Positions 6,654-14,708 of a DNA stretch of 22,171 nt are shown piece after piece. Where the stretch lies: the NCBI GenBank assembly GCA_019217005.1, contig JAHBNG010000181.1, positions 1-22,171 on the forward strand, written 5' to 3'. The DNA comes from Chloroflexi bacterium TSY. GTDB lineage: Bacteria; Chloroflexota; Anaerolineae; Caldilineales; Caldilineaceae. The notes under the pieces are model-generated. The model had not been told where the DNA came from and ran no database searches. It saw nothing but the letters and a program-made list of their open reading frames with translations. The position numbers and the translations under genes were made by a program. How positions within the stretch are numbered: position 1 is the first letter of the stretch; each line of letters opens with the position of its first letter.

Positions 6654-7850
6654 ATGCAGCCATCAATTCAGATTCCTATAACTGATTATGTTGCGCGCCA
6701 GCAACGGCTGGTCGCACACCTCAATGAACAAATGCTCTCGGGTGCGGTGCTTTTCGACAATTACTACATTAGCTACTACGCAGGCTTTGCCTTTATCCCG
6801 ACAGAACGTCCTATGGCCTTTGTGATCAACGCCGCAGGAGAGCGCGCGCTCTTTGTGCCGCGGCTGGAATTAGAGCATGCTCAATCTGTGGCCCAGGTTG
6901 ATCGTGTCGCTCACTATGCCGAGTATCCAAGTATCCCCCATCCATCAGAAGTATTGACCGACCTCCTCCAAGAAATGGACATCGGCGATACCATTGGCGT
7001 AGACAGCGATGGCTATCCGTGGATTTTGGGCTATCAAGGGCCAGATCTGTCCACACAAACAGGGGCAACTGTTAAACGGATCGCGGGCTTTGTCGAAGCG
7101 CAGATGGCCGTTAAGAGCAAGGCCGAATTAGCCCTGATTCGCGAAAGTTGTAAATGGGGCAATCTCGCCCATCGTCTGCTGCAAAAATATACCAAAGTCG
7201 GCATCACCGAAACCGAAGTCAGCATGCGCGCCAGCCAGGAAGCAACGTTGGCCCTGATTGAGACGATGGGTTCGCTTTACCGGGCGCAGAGTATGTTTTC
7301 GCCTGGAGCCAGTGCCGGCTATCGTGGACAGATCGGACGCAATGCGGCTATCCCCCATGCATTGACCACCAATGCGAGTTTTCTGGAAGGTGATGTACTT
7401 GTTACAGGTGCAGGCTGTGCCATGTGGGGCTACCACTCTGAGCTGGAGCGCACGATGATTGTGGGCACACCCAGCGACGAGCAGCGCCACTTCTTTCAAC
7501 ACGCCAAGGTTGCCCAGGAGGTAGCATTTGATGCCATGAAAGCAGGCGTCAAGTGCAGTGCTGTCGATCAGGCCGTACGCGACTACTATGAGGAACATGA
7601 TCTAATGCCCTATTGGAAACATCACACAGGGCATGCCATTGGTCTGCGCTACCACGAGGGACCATTTCTTGATATTGGCGACCATACGGTGCTAGAGCCT
7701 AGCATGGTCTTTACGGTAGAACCGGGGCTCTACGTAGAGAACATGGGAGGCTTTCGTCATTCGGATACGGTGGCGATTGCCGAGGATGGAATTGAGATGA
7801 TGACCTATTATCCGCGCGATTTGGAAAGTTTGACGATTGTACCCTATTAA
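6654..7850 (+). CDS. Creatinase-like M24 (pita-bread fold) protein with altered metal ligands
   Basis: This 398-residue protein has the M24 arrangement: an N-terminal creatinase domain (residues 10-150) and a C-terminal pita-bread domain (155-398). I chose ATG 6654 because AGGGGAGAG lies just before it; an upstream extension to 6582 lacks a ribosome site. In metallopeptidases of the family five ligands are expected (D, D, H, E, E). Here the first Asp position reads VTGAG, the second reads HSELERT (Glu 263), GHAIG keeps His 327, TVEPG keeps Glu 356, and the last ligand position in GFRHSDT is Ser 370. Loss of several ligands is known in metal-free creatinase-type members, whose tail (YREHD followed by a Pro-rich end) this one resembles. 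I therefore infer a hydrolase or lyase acting on a small C-N compound rather than a dipeptidase. It leads a plus-strand catabolic and transport locus. Confidence 0.8.
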   Translation: MQPSIQIPITDYVARQQRLVAHLNEQMLSGAVLFDNYYISYYAGFAFIPTERPMAFVINAAGERALFVPRLELEHAQSVAQVDRVAHYAEYPSIPHPSEVLTDLLQEMDIGDTIGVDSDGYPWILGYQGPDLSTQTGATVKRIAGFVEAQMAVKSKAELALIRESCKWGNLAHRLLQKYTKVGITETEVSMRASQEATLALIETMGSLYRAQSMFSPGASAGYRGQIGRNAAIPHALTTNASFLEGDVLVTGAGCAMWGYHSELERTMIVGTPSDEQRHFFQHAKVAQEVAFDAMKAGVKCSAVDQAVRDYYEEHDLMPYWKHHTGHAIGLRYHEGPFLDIGDHTVLEPSMVFTVEPGLYVENMGGFRHSDTVAIAEDGIEMMTYYPRDLESLTIVPY

Positions 7851-7904
7851 CAGTACGTCAACCAATTTCTTGTACATCGGGCAAGAATTCGCTGAACGAG
7901 ACAG

Positions 7905-7998
7905 GGTGAATGAGATGAATAAGATGACCGAATGAATAAGATGCTCATCCTATCATCTCTCGCCAATTTGGCGCTTCATCTTATTCATCTCATTCATC
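7905..7998. repeat. Large intergenic inverted repeat between M24 and binding-protein genes
   Basis: GAATGAGATGAATAAGATGA (7908-7927) is exactly complemented at 7976-7995, and the pairing extends outward for about four more positions with one wobble. A related copy, GAATGAATAAGATG, lies in the loop, as does the small palindrome GCCAATTTGGC. The structure fills most of the 187-bp gap between the two genes. It may stabilise or process the mRNA; there is no terminal T-run. Confidence 0.65.
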
Positions 7999-8036
7999 CC
8001 TAAACATATCGTATCTACCCAACAAGGAGAATATCT

Positions 8037-9719
8037 ATGATGCAGAAACGTAAGAAAAAGTTGTCGTCGGTCGCCATCTTCCTCGCATTGATCATGGCGC
8101 TCGCCGCATGTGGTGCACCAGTCCCTGGGGGGGGTGATGCCGCTGATGCAGATACAGCCGCTGATGCCGACGCTGGCAACGCAATGGCTGACAGTGGTGA
8201 AAAGACGATTATCATTGGAACGCTGGGTGAGGCGCAGACGTTGAACCCCCTCATCGCCAATGAGACGGAAGGTACCTGGCGTGCCATGATGATGTTCGAG
8301 CCGCTGCTTCAACTCGACGCGGAAACCTTCGAGCCATTTGGCCGATTGGCGACGAGTTGGGACGTGTCAGATGATGGATTGACCTACACCTTTACCCTGC
8401 GTGACGACGTCAAGTGGCACGATGGCGAACCGACTACAGCAGACGATGTCGCTTTTACGGTCTATCAAATTCTCGATCCCGACTACACCGGTCCTCATTA
8501 CTCGGATTGGGCGAGTCTGCTCGGCGCCGAAGAGGTGAGGGCAGGCGACGCGACAGAAGCTGAAGGGATTCAAGTCATTGACGATTATACCATTGCCTTT
8601 ACCCTGAAGGAGGTCAATGCCCCGTTCTTGGTCAACACCATTGCGTCAAATCCATTTATTCCCGTCCCTGAGCACATTCTGACCGATGGCGCGATGAGTA
8701 TGGAAGATTTCGGCGTTGCTCCTGTTGGCAATGGCCCATATAAATTTGTCTCATGGGAGATCGGTAATGTCTTTGAAATGGAAGCCAATCCCGATTATCA
8801 TGGCGAGGTGCCAAAGATTACGCGCGTGATCCACCGCAATATCCCTGACTCACAGACGCTGGTGATCGCATTGGAAGCAGGCGAAATTGACTCCTCGCTC
8901 TATGCGCTGCCAACGGTGGCCGACTCCTTGCGTGAGAAGGAGAATCTAGAAGTATTGGTCGTCCCCTTCAACGTTCCGAACGGTTTCAAATATAACCTAG
9001 AGCATCCTGTTCTTGGCGATCCAGCGATTCGCAAGGCCATTGCCCACGCGGTCGATAATGAGACCTATGCCAGCGAATTTTTGCTGGGGTTGGGCGCGCC
9101 GGGGAACTGGGCTTATAACGCGGAACTGGAGCCCTATGCGTATGATCCCGAACTCTCCGCACAGATTTTGGCGGATGCAGGCTGGGTCGACACAGACGGT
9201 GACGGCATTGTTGAGAAAGATGGCGTAGCAGCGAGTGTAATAGCAGAGACCAACGCGGGCAACGTCATGCGTGAAGATTACTGCACCTATCAGCAAGCGG
9301 CGCTCTTAGCCATTGGCATCGACTGGCAATGTGAATTTAAGGAGTGGTCGGTCATCGTCAACAATGCGAGTTCGGGCAACTTCGAGGCCATTCAGCCGCA
9401 GTGGGCCGGTGCGACGGTAGAGCCAGACGAGCTCTTTCAAGCATTCCATTCGACCGGTTCGAACAATATGGGCAGCTATAGCAACCCCGAAGTAGATGCG
9501 CTGCTGGAGCAGGGCCGCACGACCGTGGATGTAGACGAGCGAAAAGAAATCTACGACCAAATCCAGGCAATCATCCATGATGAGCAGCCCGTCTCTTATG
9601 ACTGGTATCGCCCCTTCATTAGCGTGGTGGACAAAAAGTTTGATGGCCCATGGCTAAAGCCAAGCATGTTGACGGGTGGGCTCTATCGGAGCCTCTATGA
9701 ATGGGATATGAATCAGTAG
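8037..9719 (+). CDS. ABC transporter solute-binding lipoprotein, family 5 (DppA/OppA type)
   Basis: A 560-residue extracytoplasmic binding protein for a peptide- or opine-like ligand. Residues 1-25 form a lipoprotein signal: a lysine-rich start, a hydrophobic core and the lipobox LAAC with the acylated cysteine at position 25. An Asp/Ala-rich low-complexity linker (about 30-55) tethers the domain. The family 5 fold then begins at TIIIGTLGEAQTLNPLI and includes the usual WHDGEPTTADDVAFT segment and an Asp-rich loop DTDGDGIVEKDG. AAGGAG stands 9 bp before the ATGATG; either Met could start. It is followed by two permease genes on the same strand. The substrate is not predictable from sequence, but co-location with the creatinase-like, Gfo/Idh and TIM-barrel genes argues for a catabolised small molecule. 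Confidence 0.93.
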   Translation: MMQKRKKKLSSVAIFLALIMALAACGAPVPGGGDAADADTAADADAGNAMADSGEKTIIIGTLGEAQTLNPLIANETEGTWRAMMMFEPLLQLDAETFEPFGRLATSWDVSDDGLTYTFTLRDDVKWHDGEPTTADDVAFTVYQILDPDYTGPHYSDWASLLGAEEVRAGDATEAEGIQVIDDYTIAFTLKEVNAPFLVNTIASNPFIPVPEHILTDGAMSMEDFGVAPVGNGPYKFVSWEIGNVFEMEANPDYHGEVPKITRVIHRNIPDSQTLVIALEAGEIDSSLYALPTVADSLREKENLEVLVVPFNVPNGFKYNLEHPVLGDPAIRKAIAHAVDNETYASEFLLGLGAPGNWAYNAELEPYAYDPELSAQILADAGWVDTDGDGIVEKDGVAASVIAETNAGNVMREDYCTYQQAALLAIGIDWQCEFKEWSVIVNNASSGNFEAIQPQWAGATVEPDELFQAFHSTGSNNMGSYSNPEVDALLEQGRTTVDVDERKEIYDQIQAIIHDEQPVSYDWYRPFISVVDKKFDGPWLKPSMLTGGLYRSLYEWDMNQ

Positions 9720-9738
9720 ATTCGGTAGTCGGTAGGAT

Positions 9739-9775
9739 CAGTAGTCGGTGGCCAGTTGCTGACCACCGACTACTG
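9739..9775 (+). promoter_or_regulatory. Stable intergenic hairpin between binding protein and permease
   Basis: CAGTAGTCGGTGG (9739-9751) pairs exactly with 9763-9775; after one mismatch three more pairs close a TTG loop. No T-run follows, so it is unlikely to stop all transcription. Hairpins in this position commonly protect the 5' mRNA and let the binding protein be made in excess of the permeases. A partial direct repeat of the arm (GTAGTCGGTAGGATCA) begins at 9726. Confidence 0.6.
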
Positions 9776-9792
9776 ACCACCGGCTTACCGCT

Positions 9793-10755
9793 ATGAACCG
9801 ATCCACTTATCTGCTGCGTCGCACTTTTTCCATCATCCCCATGTTATTGATGATCAGCATCATTGTGTTCACGATCATTCAGCTCGCGCCCGGGGATCCG
9901 ACTGCATTTTTTATCTCACAGACTGATTTTGATCCGGCCCAGCAGGAGCGTATTCGCGCCAAGCTGGGGCTGGATCAGCCAATTTACGTTCAATACGGGC
10001 GCTGGTTAAGCAATGCGGTTCAGGGTGATTTTGGGCGCTCATTTAGCTTTAGCGTCCCAGTTGCGCAACTTATTGGGGAACGCTTACCCTCCACGTTACA
10101 GTTACAGGGATTGGCGCTCCTCTTCGCACTGGTGGTATCGATACCGATTGGCATTATTGCGGCTGTGCGTCAATATTCGTTCTTTGACCATTTCTCATCG
10201 GGCATTGCTTTCTTTGGTATCTCCATGCCCGACTTTTGGTTTGCCCTCATGCTGCAACTCTTCTTTACATTGCAGTTGGGCTGGCTACCCTCATCAACTG
10301 ATGGAGCTGACACACCCTTTCCAGGGCGTCTACTCTACTACATTATGCCCGTTATTGTCTTAGGATTAGCACGCATGGCTTCGTTTACTCGTTTTATGCG
10401 CTCGAGTATGTTGGAAGTGATCCATCAAGATTACATTACAACGGCACGAGCCAAGGGCGTCAACCGCTGGGCAGTTCTGACAACGCATGCAGTACGCAAC
10501 GCGCTGATCCCCATGATTACCATTGTCGGGCTACAGCTGCCGCGGCTGGTCGGTGGAGCGGTGATTGTGGAGTTTGTCTTTGCCTGGCCAGGGTTAGGGG
10601 CGCTGGCAGTTGATTCGGTCCTGCGCCGCGACTACCCCGTCATTATGGGAATCACGATGGTGACGGCGGCGTTCGTGTTGATCTTGAATTTGGTTGTGGA
10701 TATCGTTTACGCATTTGTGGACCCGCGGATTACGTTTGAGTCTAGGGGAACCTAA
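9793..10755 (+). CDS. ABC transporter permease, DppB/OppB type
   Basis: A 320-residue inner-membrane permease. It starts with the typical N-terminal membrane helix (LLRRTFSIIPMLLMISIIVF) and the extracytoplasmic LAPGDPTAFFI segment, then five more hydrophobic segments. The cytoplasmic EAA loop that docks the ATPase is visible as DYITTARAKGVNRWAVLTTH. There is no good Shine-Dalgarno before ATG 9793, which sits 17 bp after the intergenic hairpin, so its translation may be weaker than that of the binding protein. It pairs with the DppC-type gene 2 bp downstream. Confidence 0.93.
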   Translation: MNRSTYLLRRTFSIIPMLLMISIIVFTIIQLAPGDPTAFFISQTDFDPAQQERIRAKLGLDQPIYVQYGRWLSNAVQGDFGRSFSFSVPVAQLIGERLPSTLQLQGLALLFALVVSIPIGIIAAVRQYSFFDHFSSGIAFFGISMPDFWFALMLQLFFTLQLGWLPSSTDGADTPFPGRLLYYIMPVIVLGLARMASFTRFMRSSMLEVIHQDYITTARAKGVNRWAVLTTHAVRNALIPMITIVGLQLPRLVGGAVIVEFVFAWPGLGALAVDSVLRRDYPVIMGITMVTAAFVLILNLVVDIVYAFVDPRITFESRGT

Positions 10756-10757
10756 AC

Positions 10758-11672
10758 ATGGCTACGATGACGGAACCCTCAGATTTTCCAACGACGGCTC
10801 CAGAGCAAATTCTGCTTGCGAAAGAGCCGCTCTCCCAGCGCGCCATTGTTTGGCGTTCCCTCAAACGCAACAAACTCTCTATCATCGGGATGACAATTAT
10901 TATTTTGCTCTTTGTCACCACCTTTGGCGCGCCCCTTTTTACCTCGTATGATCCCATCGAAATGAGTCCTCGCGAGCGGCTTCAATCTCCGTCTCTGCAA
11001 CATTGGCTGGGGACGGATAGCTTTGGCCGGGATATGTTCGCACGCATTCTCTATGGCGGTCGCGTTTCACTCTCTGTGGGTGTGGCTGCCGTCACGCTGT
11101 TGATGGCCATTGGCATTGTATTGGGTTCGATTGCTGGTTACTATGGTGGTTGGGCGGATTCAGTGATCATGCGCTTTGTGGATGTCATGCTCTCGATCCC
11201 CAATTTCTTTCTGCTGTTGACGATTGTGGCTCTCTTTGGACCGAGCCTGCGCAACACCATGATCATCATTGGCCTCACTAGCTGGATGGCGACGGCGCGG
11301 ATTGTACGTGGCCAATTTCTAGCCGAACGCCAGAAGGATTATGTGACGAGCGCACGCAGTATTGGCGCATCCCACGCACGCATTATCTGGCATCATCTAT
11401 TGCCGAATACGGTCGCTGTCATTATTGTCTACGCCACGCTCTGGTTTGCCTTTTCGGTCATTTTAGAAGCCAGCTTGAGCTACTTAGGACTCGGCGCGCA
11501 GCCACCCACACCAAGTTGGGGCAACATGCTACGCGAGGGGCGCCGCTATATGCGCGATGCATGGTGGGTGACGACCTTTCCAGGGTTATTTATTTTCCTT
11601 ACAGCGATTTGCTTTAATCTGCTGGGGGATGGTTTGCGGGATGCGTTGGACCCCCGACTCAATAAGCGATGA
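10758..11672 (+). CDS. ABC transporter permease, DppC/OppC type
   Basis: A 304-residue partner permease starting 2 bp after the DppB-type stop, hence translationally coupled. It has the cytoplasmic N-terminal tail of this subfamily, the first helix at LSIIGMTIIILLFVTTFG, the LGTDSFGRDMFARILYGGRVSL motif and an EAA loop (DYVTSARSIGASHARIIWHHLLPN). No DppD or DppF ATPase gene follows; the next gene is an oxidoreductase. The transporter must borrow ATPases encoded elsewhere, or the operon has been rearranged. Confidence 0.93.
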   Translation: MATMTEPSDFPTTAPEQILLAKEPLSQRAIVWRSLKRNKLSIIGMTIIILLFVTTFGAPLFTSYDPIEMSPRERLQSPSLQHWLGTDSFGRDMFARILYGGRVSLSVGVAAVTLLMAIGIVLGSIAGYYGGWADSVIMRFVDVMLSIPNFFLLLTIVALFGPSLRNTMIIIGLTSWMATARIVRGQFLAERQKDYVTSARSIGASHARIIWHHLLPNTVAVIIVYATLWFAFSVILEASLSYLGLGAQPPTPSWGNMLREGRRYMRDAWWVTTFPGLFIFLTAICFNLLGDGLRDALDPRLNKR

Positions 11673-11709
11673 GTAAGGTGAACATCATCATCCCGCGCCC
11701 CAATGGGGT

Positions 11710-11725
11710 TACGTTGGAAAACGTA
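11710..11725. promoter_or_regulatory. Palindromic operator candidate before the Gfo/Idh gene
   Basis: TACGTT and AACGTA form perfect 6-bp arms around GGAA. Size and position, 52 bp before the oxidoreductase ATG, fit a dimeric repressor site such as a LacI-type operator. A second short hairpin (ACCTGA and TCAGGT, from about 11730) follows. The 104-bp gap may therefore hold a separate regulatory point inside the locus. No regulator gene is adjacent. Confidence 0.4.
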
Positions 11726-11776
11726 TCGACCTGATTTATCGAACTCAGGTTACCAAGAATATAAGGAAACAAAACG

Positions 11777-12967
11777 ATGAATCGAGTCAAACTAGGCATC
11801 ATCGGCTTCGGAATGCAGGGCCAGTTTTATGCTAACCTGTTGACTGGTCAGAGTCCCTTTCCAGGTATGCCATCCAGCGGAATCGAGCCAGAAGCGATTG
11901 AGCTGGGCGGCTTGTGTGATATCGCGCCCGCGGCAAAGGCCAAATGCGCCGAGCAATTCCCAGACACCCCCTTTTTTCAGGAATGGCAGGAAATGGTTAC
12001 CAGCGGCAAAGTTGATGCCGTTGTGATCACTCTCCCCCACTACATGCACCCAGAAATCGCGATTTTTGCCCTGGATCAGGGACTGCATACATTGGTTGAA
12101 AAACCGGCTGGCGTCTACACCAAGCAGGTTCGTGAAATGAACGAGTTTGCTGCGACAAAGCCAGATTTAACCTTTGCCATGATGTTCAATCAGCGGACGA
12201 GTTCCCTTTACCAGCGGTTGAAAGAGATCATCTCGTCCGGCGAACTGGGCAACATTCGCCGCAGCAACTGGATCATCAACTCTTGGTGGCGTCCTCAGGG
12301 CTACTATGATCAGAGCGACTGGCGCGCCACATGGGGCGGCGAAGGTGGCGGCGTGCTGGTGAACCAGGCGCCCCATCAACTGGACTTGTGGCAGTGGCTG
12401 TGCGGTATGCCAAAGACGATCAGCGCCAAGATCATTTATGGCGCGCACCGCGATATCGGCGTCGACAACGATGTCACAGCAGTTGCCGACTATGGCAACG
12501 GTGTGACAGGCGTATTCGTTACCTGCACCCACGATCCGATTGGGACAGATCGGCTAGAGATCAACCTGGATGGCGGCAAGATCGTCGTGGAAAAGAGCAA
12601 AGTGGCGACCGTCAGCCGCCTGAAAAAGTCCGAAGCGGTGATGAATGCCACGATGACCATGATGGAGGTCGGCAAGATGATGATGAGTGGCAAACAAGAC
12701 GAGCTATATACGACCGAGACGATCGAGGACACGGATGGTTGGGGCACACAGCATCTGGAGGTGCTAGAAAACTTTGCCAGAAACATTCTAAACGGCACAA
12801 CCTTAATTGCGCCCGGTGCAGATGGCATCAACGGGGTTGCGCTCGCGAATGCGATGCTGCTCTCAAGTTGGCTGGGCAAAGAGGTTAACCTGCCTATAGA
12901 TGAAGACCTTTACCTGGGCGAACTGAACAAGCGGATCGCCGCGGAAGGCAAGTTCCCTACCCAGTAG
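11777..12967 (+). CDS. Gfo/Idh/MocA-family NAD(P)-dependent oxidoreductase
   Basis: A 396-residue protein with an N-terminal Rossmann fold (LGIIGFGMQGQFYANLL, glycine motif at residues 8-16) and the family's EKPAG motif that contributes the catalytic lysine. A GFO_IDH_MocA C-terminal domain includes the NQAPHQLDLWQWLCG segment, where Asp and His serve catalysis in relatives such as inositol dehydrogenases. Such enzymes oxidise a hydroxyl of a sugar, inositol or amino-sugar. A ribosome site (AAGGAAAC) lies 7-8 bp before the ATG. The gene is on the same strand as the transporter and is followed, after a small repeat element and a gene remnant, by a sugar-isomerase-like gene. Pairing of these two families is common in inositol and rare-sugar catabolism. 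Confidence 0.92.
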   Translation: MNRVKLGIIGFGMQGQFYANLLTGQSPFPGMPSSGIEPEAIELGGLCDIAPAAKAKCAEQFPDTPFFQEWQEMVTSGKVDAVVITLPHYMHPEIAIFALDQGLHTLVEKPAGVYTKQVREMNEFAATKPDLTFAMMFNQRTSSLYQRLKEIISSGELGNIRRSNWIINSWWRPQGYYDQSDWRATWGGEGGGVLVNQAPHQLDLWQWLCGMPKTISAKIIYGAHRDIGVDNDVTAVADYGNGVTGVFVTCTHDPIGTDRLEINLDGGKIVVEKSKVATVSRLKKSEAVMNATMTMMEVGKMMMSGKQDELYTTETIEDTDGWGTQHLEVLENFARNILNGTTLIAPGADGINGVALANAMLLSSWLGKEVNLPIDEDLYLGELNKRIAAEGKFPTQ

Positions 12968-12988
12968 TTGGATACTCAATCATAGTAG

Positions 12989-13134
12989 TACGACAATATT
13001 AAATTAACATAAGATACTAGCACTCCCGCTCGTAGCCGGTCCTGCTCACGAAGTGGTCGCTCCGCGACACCGGCGGTCTTGCCACGTAATCACGGGTCAC
13101 GGACCCGTTTTGAGCCTAACTTAACATTGTCGTA
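12989..13134. mobile_element. Putative 146-bp MITE flanked by TA
   Basis: TACGACAATATTAAATTA at 12989-13006 is matched in reverse complement at 13117-13134 (16 of 18 positions). Both ends can be read as the inverted repeat CGACAAT flanked by TA, which would fit an IS630/mariner-type target duplication. The interior is much more GC-rich than the ends and contains several short hairpins. There is no coding capacity. It separates the oxidoreductase from the methyltransferase remnant. No second copy is visible in the window. Confidence 0.55.
13092..13111 (+). terminator. Short terminator-like hairpin inside the MITE
   Basis: ACGGGTC and GACCCGT form a perfect 7-bp stem with an ACG loop, followed by TTT. 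The short T-run makes it a weak candidate for ending transcripts from the oxidoreductase gene. Confidence 0.4.
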
Positions 13135-13186
13135 GCAGTTAGGCAGCCGGAGAATAAAATGTGCTGGCTCCAATATGTAAGATTTT

Positions 13187-13540
13187 TTGCAGAGCAATTT
13201 GGATATTGGCACAGGTGGTGGTGAGATATTTCTTTCGTTAGCACCTTACTTTGGCGAAGGGGTTGGTGTTGACCAAAATCCTAAGCATATCGAGGCAGCC
13301 CAAGACAATTTAGTTACACAGTCAGTTGACAATATCTCTATGATGAGAATGGAAGCCAGTGATCTACGATTTGATTCCGAAGAGTTCGATGTGGTCTTAC
13401 TTCGACACTTATGGGTATATGTGTCAGAGGTTGTGCGGGTACTCCGTCCAGGTGGGTACTTTATCACGCAAATGGTTGGGCATCGTGGATTGTTGATTGT
13501 ACAAAAAGCATCCAGACCTGGGATTGAAATCCCCGTCTGA
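13187..13540 (+). pseudogene. Remnant of a class I SAM-dependent methyltransferase
   Basis: The fragment shows SAM-binding motif I (LDIGTGGGEIFLSLA), an acidic residue after strand 2 (GVGVDQNPKHIEAA), the FDVVLLRH strand and YVSEVVRVLRPGGYFITQMVG. The N-terminal part that should precede motif I is missing, and the only in-frame start is a TTG with no ribosome site. The frame ends soon after the ITQMVG strand, so the C-terminal part is missing too. The beginning lies 52 bp from the MITE-like element, and the end overlaps the leader of the next gene. I read it as a decayed gene rather than a functional small protein. Confidence 0.75.
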
Positions 13541-13568
13541 TAATGAGCCAAAAATAAAGGAGGCAGAT

Positions 13569-14441
13569 GTGAAGAAGGGTTTGATTGGCGTACAGATGAT
13601 GATGTTGGGCGGCAAGGTGCAAGAGATGGGGGCCTATGACGTCCTGGAAAAACTTGCCGAGATTGGATACCATTGCATCGAGATCTCACAGATCCCCATG
13701 ACGCCAGAGAATGTGGCCGCTATCCAAAATGCGTGCGAAGCATTCGATATCAAAGTTGCTGCCTGCTCTGCGATGTTGGAACCTATGGGCCCTGCTGCGC
13801 CCAAGATGGAAACGCTAGAGACCGATTTTGATAAGATCGTGGCCGACTGCAAAGTGCTGGATACCAACTTCCTGCGCATCCCGATTCTACCGTTCGGGTA
13901 CATGGGCGATCGGGAAAAAGCCTTGGCTTTCGTCGCACGCGCCGAGGAGATGGCCGAGCGACTGGTCGAGCACAATATCGACCTCTACTACCACAACCAC
14001 CATGTCGAATTTGAAAAGTATGACGGCAAGTATCTGCTGGATATCATCAAGGAGAATACAACCCGCATTGGCTTTGAACTAGATGTCCACTGGATTCAGC
14101 GGGCAGGCGAAAACCCGGTCACGTATATTCAACAGTTTGCGGGTCGGATCAAGTTGATTCATCTCAAAGACTACCGCATCAAGTTCGATAGCTCTATCTT
14201 CGCTGATGGATTGAGCATGGAAAAGATCATGACGGCCTTCTCCAGTGCGATACAATTTGCCGAGGTCGGTGAGGGCAATCTGGCCATGAAAGAGATCATT
14301 GATACGGGGCTAATCTGCGGCAGCGAATACTTTTTGGTCGAGCAGGATGAGCAATATGGGCGTGATCCATTTGACTGCCTGATCACCAGCCGCGACAATC
14401 TGATTAAGCTTGGATACCAAGAGTGGTTTACGCGCGGTTAA
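13569..14441 (+). CDS. Sugar-phosphate isomerase/epimerase-like TIM-barrel protein (IolE/xylose-isomerase-like)
   Basis: A 290-residue AP-endonuclease-family-2 TIM barrel. I chose GTG 13569 because a perfect AAAGGAGG stands 5 bp upstream; the frame continues upstream to 13497, but that part overlaps the methyltransferase remnant and lacks a ribosome site. Family motifs include LAEIGYHCIEI, DLYYHNHHVEFEKYDGKYLLD, GFELDVHWIQRAG, GRIKLIHLKDYRI and the late EVGEGN with a metal-binding Glu. The usual divalent-metal ligands (E, D, H, E) appear present. Relatives isomerise, epimerise or dehydrate keto-sugars and inositols. Its strand and location suggest it acts after the Gfo/Idh enzyme. Confidence 0.9.
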   Translation: MKKGLIGVQMMMLGGKVQEMGAYDVLEKLAEIGYHCIEISQIPMTPENVAAIQNACEAFDIKVAACSAMLEPMGPAAPKMETLETDFDKIVADCKVLDTNFLRIPILPFGYMGDREKALAFVARAEEMAERLVEHNIDLYYHNHHVEFEKYDGKYLLDIIKENTTRIGFELDVHWIQRAGENPVTYIQQFAGRIKLIHLKDYRIKFDSSIFADGLSMEKIMTAFSSAIQFAEVGEGNLAMKEIIDTGLICGSEYFLVEQDEQYGRDPFDCLITSRDNLIKLGYQEWFTRG

Positions 14442-14446
14442 ATGCT

Positions 14447-14516
14447 TATCCGAAAAGTTCTGTGACGTTTCATTCTCACTGAGTATCTGTCTGAACTCAC
14501 AACCACTTTTCGGATA
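14447..14516. repeat. 12-bp inverted repeat after the TIM-barrel gene
   Basis: TATCCGAAAAGT (14447-14458) and ACTTTTCGGATA (14505-14516) are exact complements 46 bp apart, starting 6 bp after the stop codon. The sequence just inside the arms is also related (TGTGA on both sides). It may be a terminator or a miniature element; no flanking duplication was found. Confidence 0.5.
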
Positions 14517-14527
14517 GGTTCTAAGCT

Positions 14528-14535
14528 AGACTTTG
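14528..14535. repeat. Left 8-bp duplication of MITE copy A
   Basis: AGACTTTG here recurs at 14691-14698 directly after the element. Confidence 0.9.
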
Positions 14536-14690
14536 GGGGTGGTTCAAAATTAGGTTTACACTTTTGATATATAGACAAAAATCTATATGAGACCGTTTTC
14601 TCTCTGAGAACCGGCGAAATCAGAGAATATAAACGGTCTTTCTGTTTCTAAAAGTGTAAACCTATCTATCCAGCTAAAATGAACCACCCC
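14536..14690 (+). mobile_element. 155-bp MITE, copy A
   Basis: The element begins GGGGTGGTTCA and ends TGAACCACCCC. Just inside, AGGTTTACACTTTT recurs in inverted form, and the centre folds further (AGACCGTTT with AAACGGTCT, and CTCTGA with TCAGAG). It is flanked by the 8-bp duplication AGACTTTG. It encodes nothing. Copy B at 17769-17923 is the reverse complement with one base difference. No element in this window shares these ends, so the mobilising transposase must be elsewhere. Confidence 0.93.
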
Positions 14691-14708
14691 AGACTTTGTA
14701 AGTTTTAA

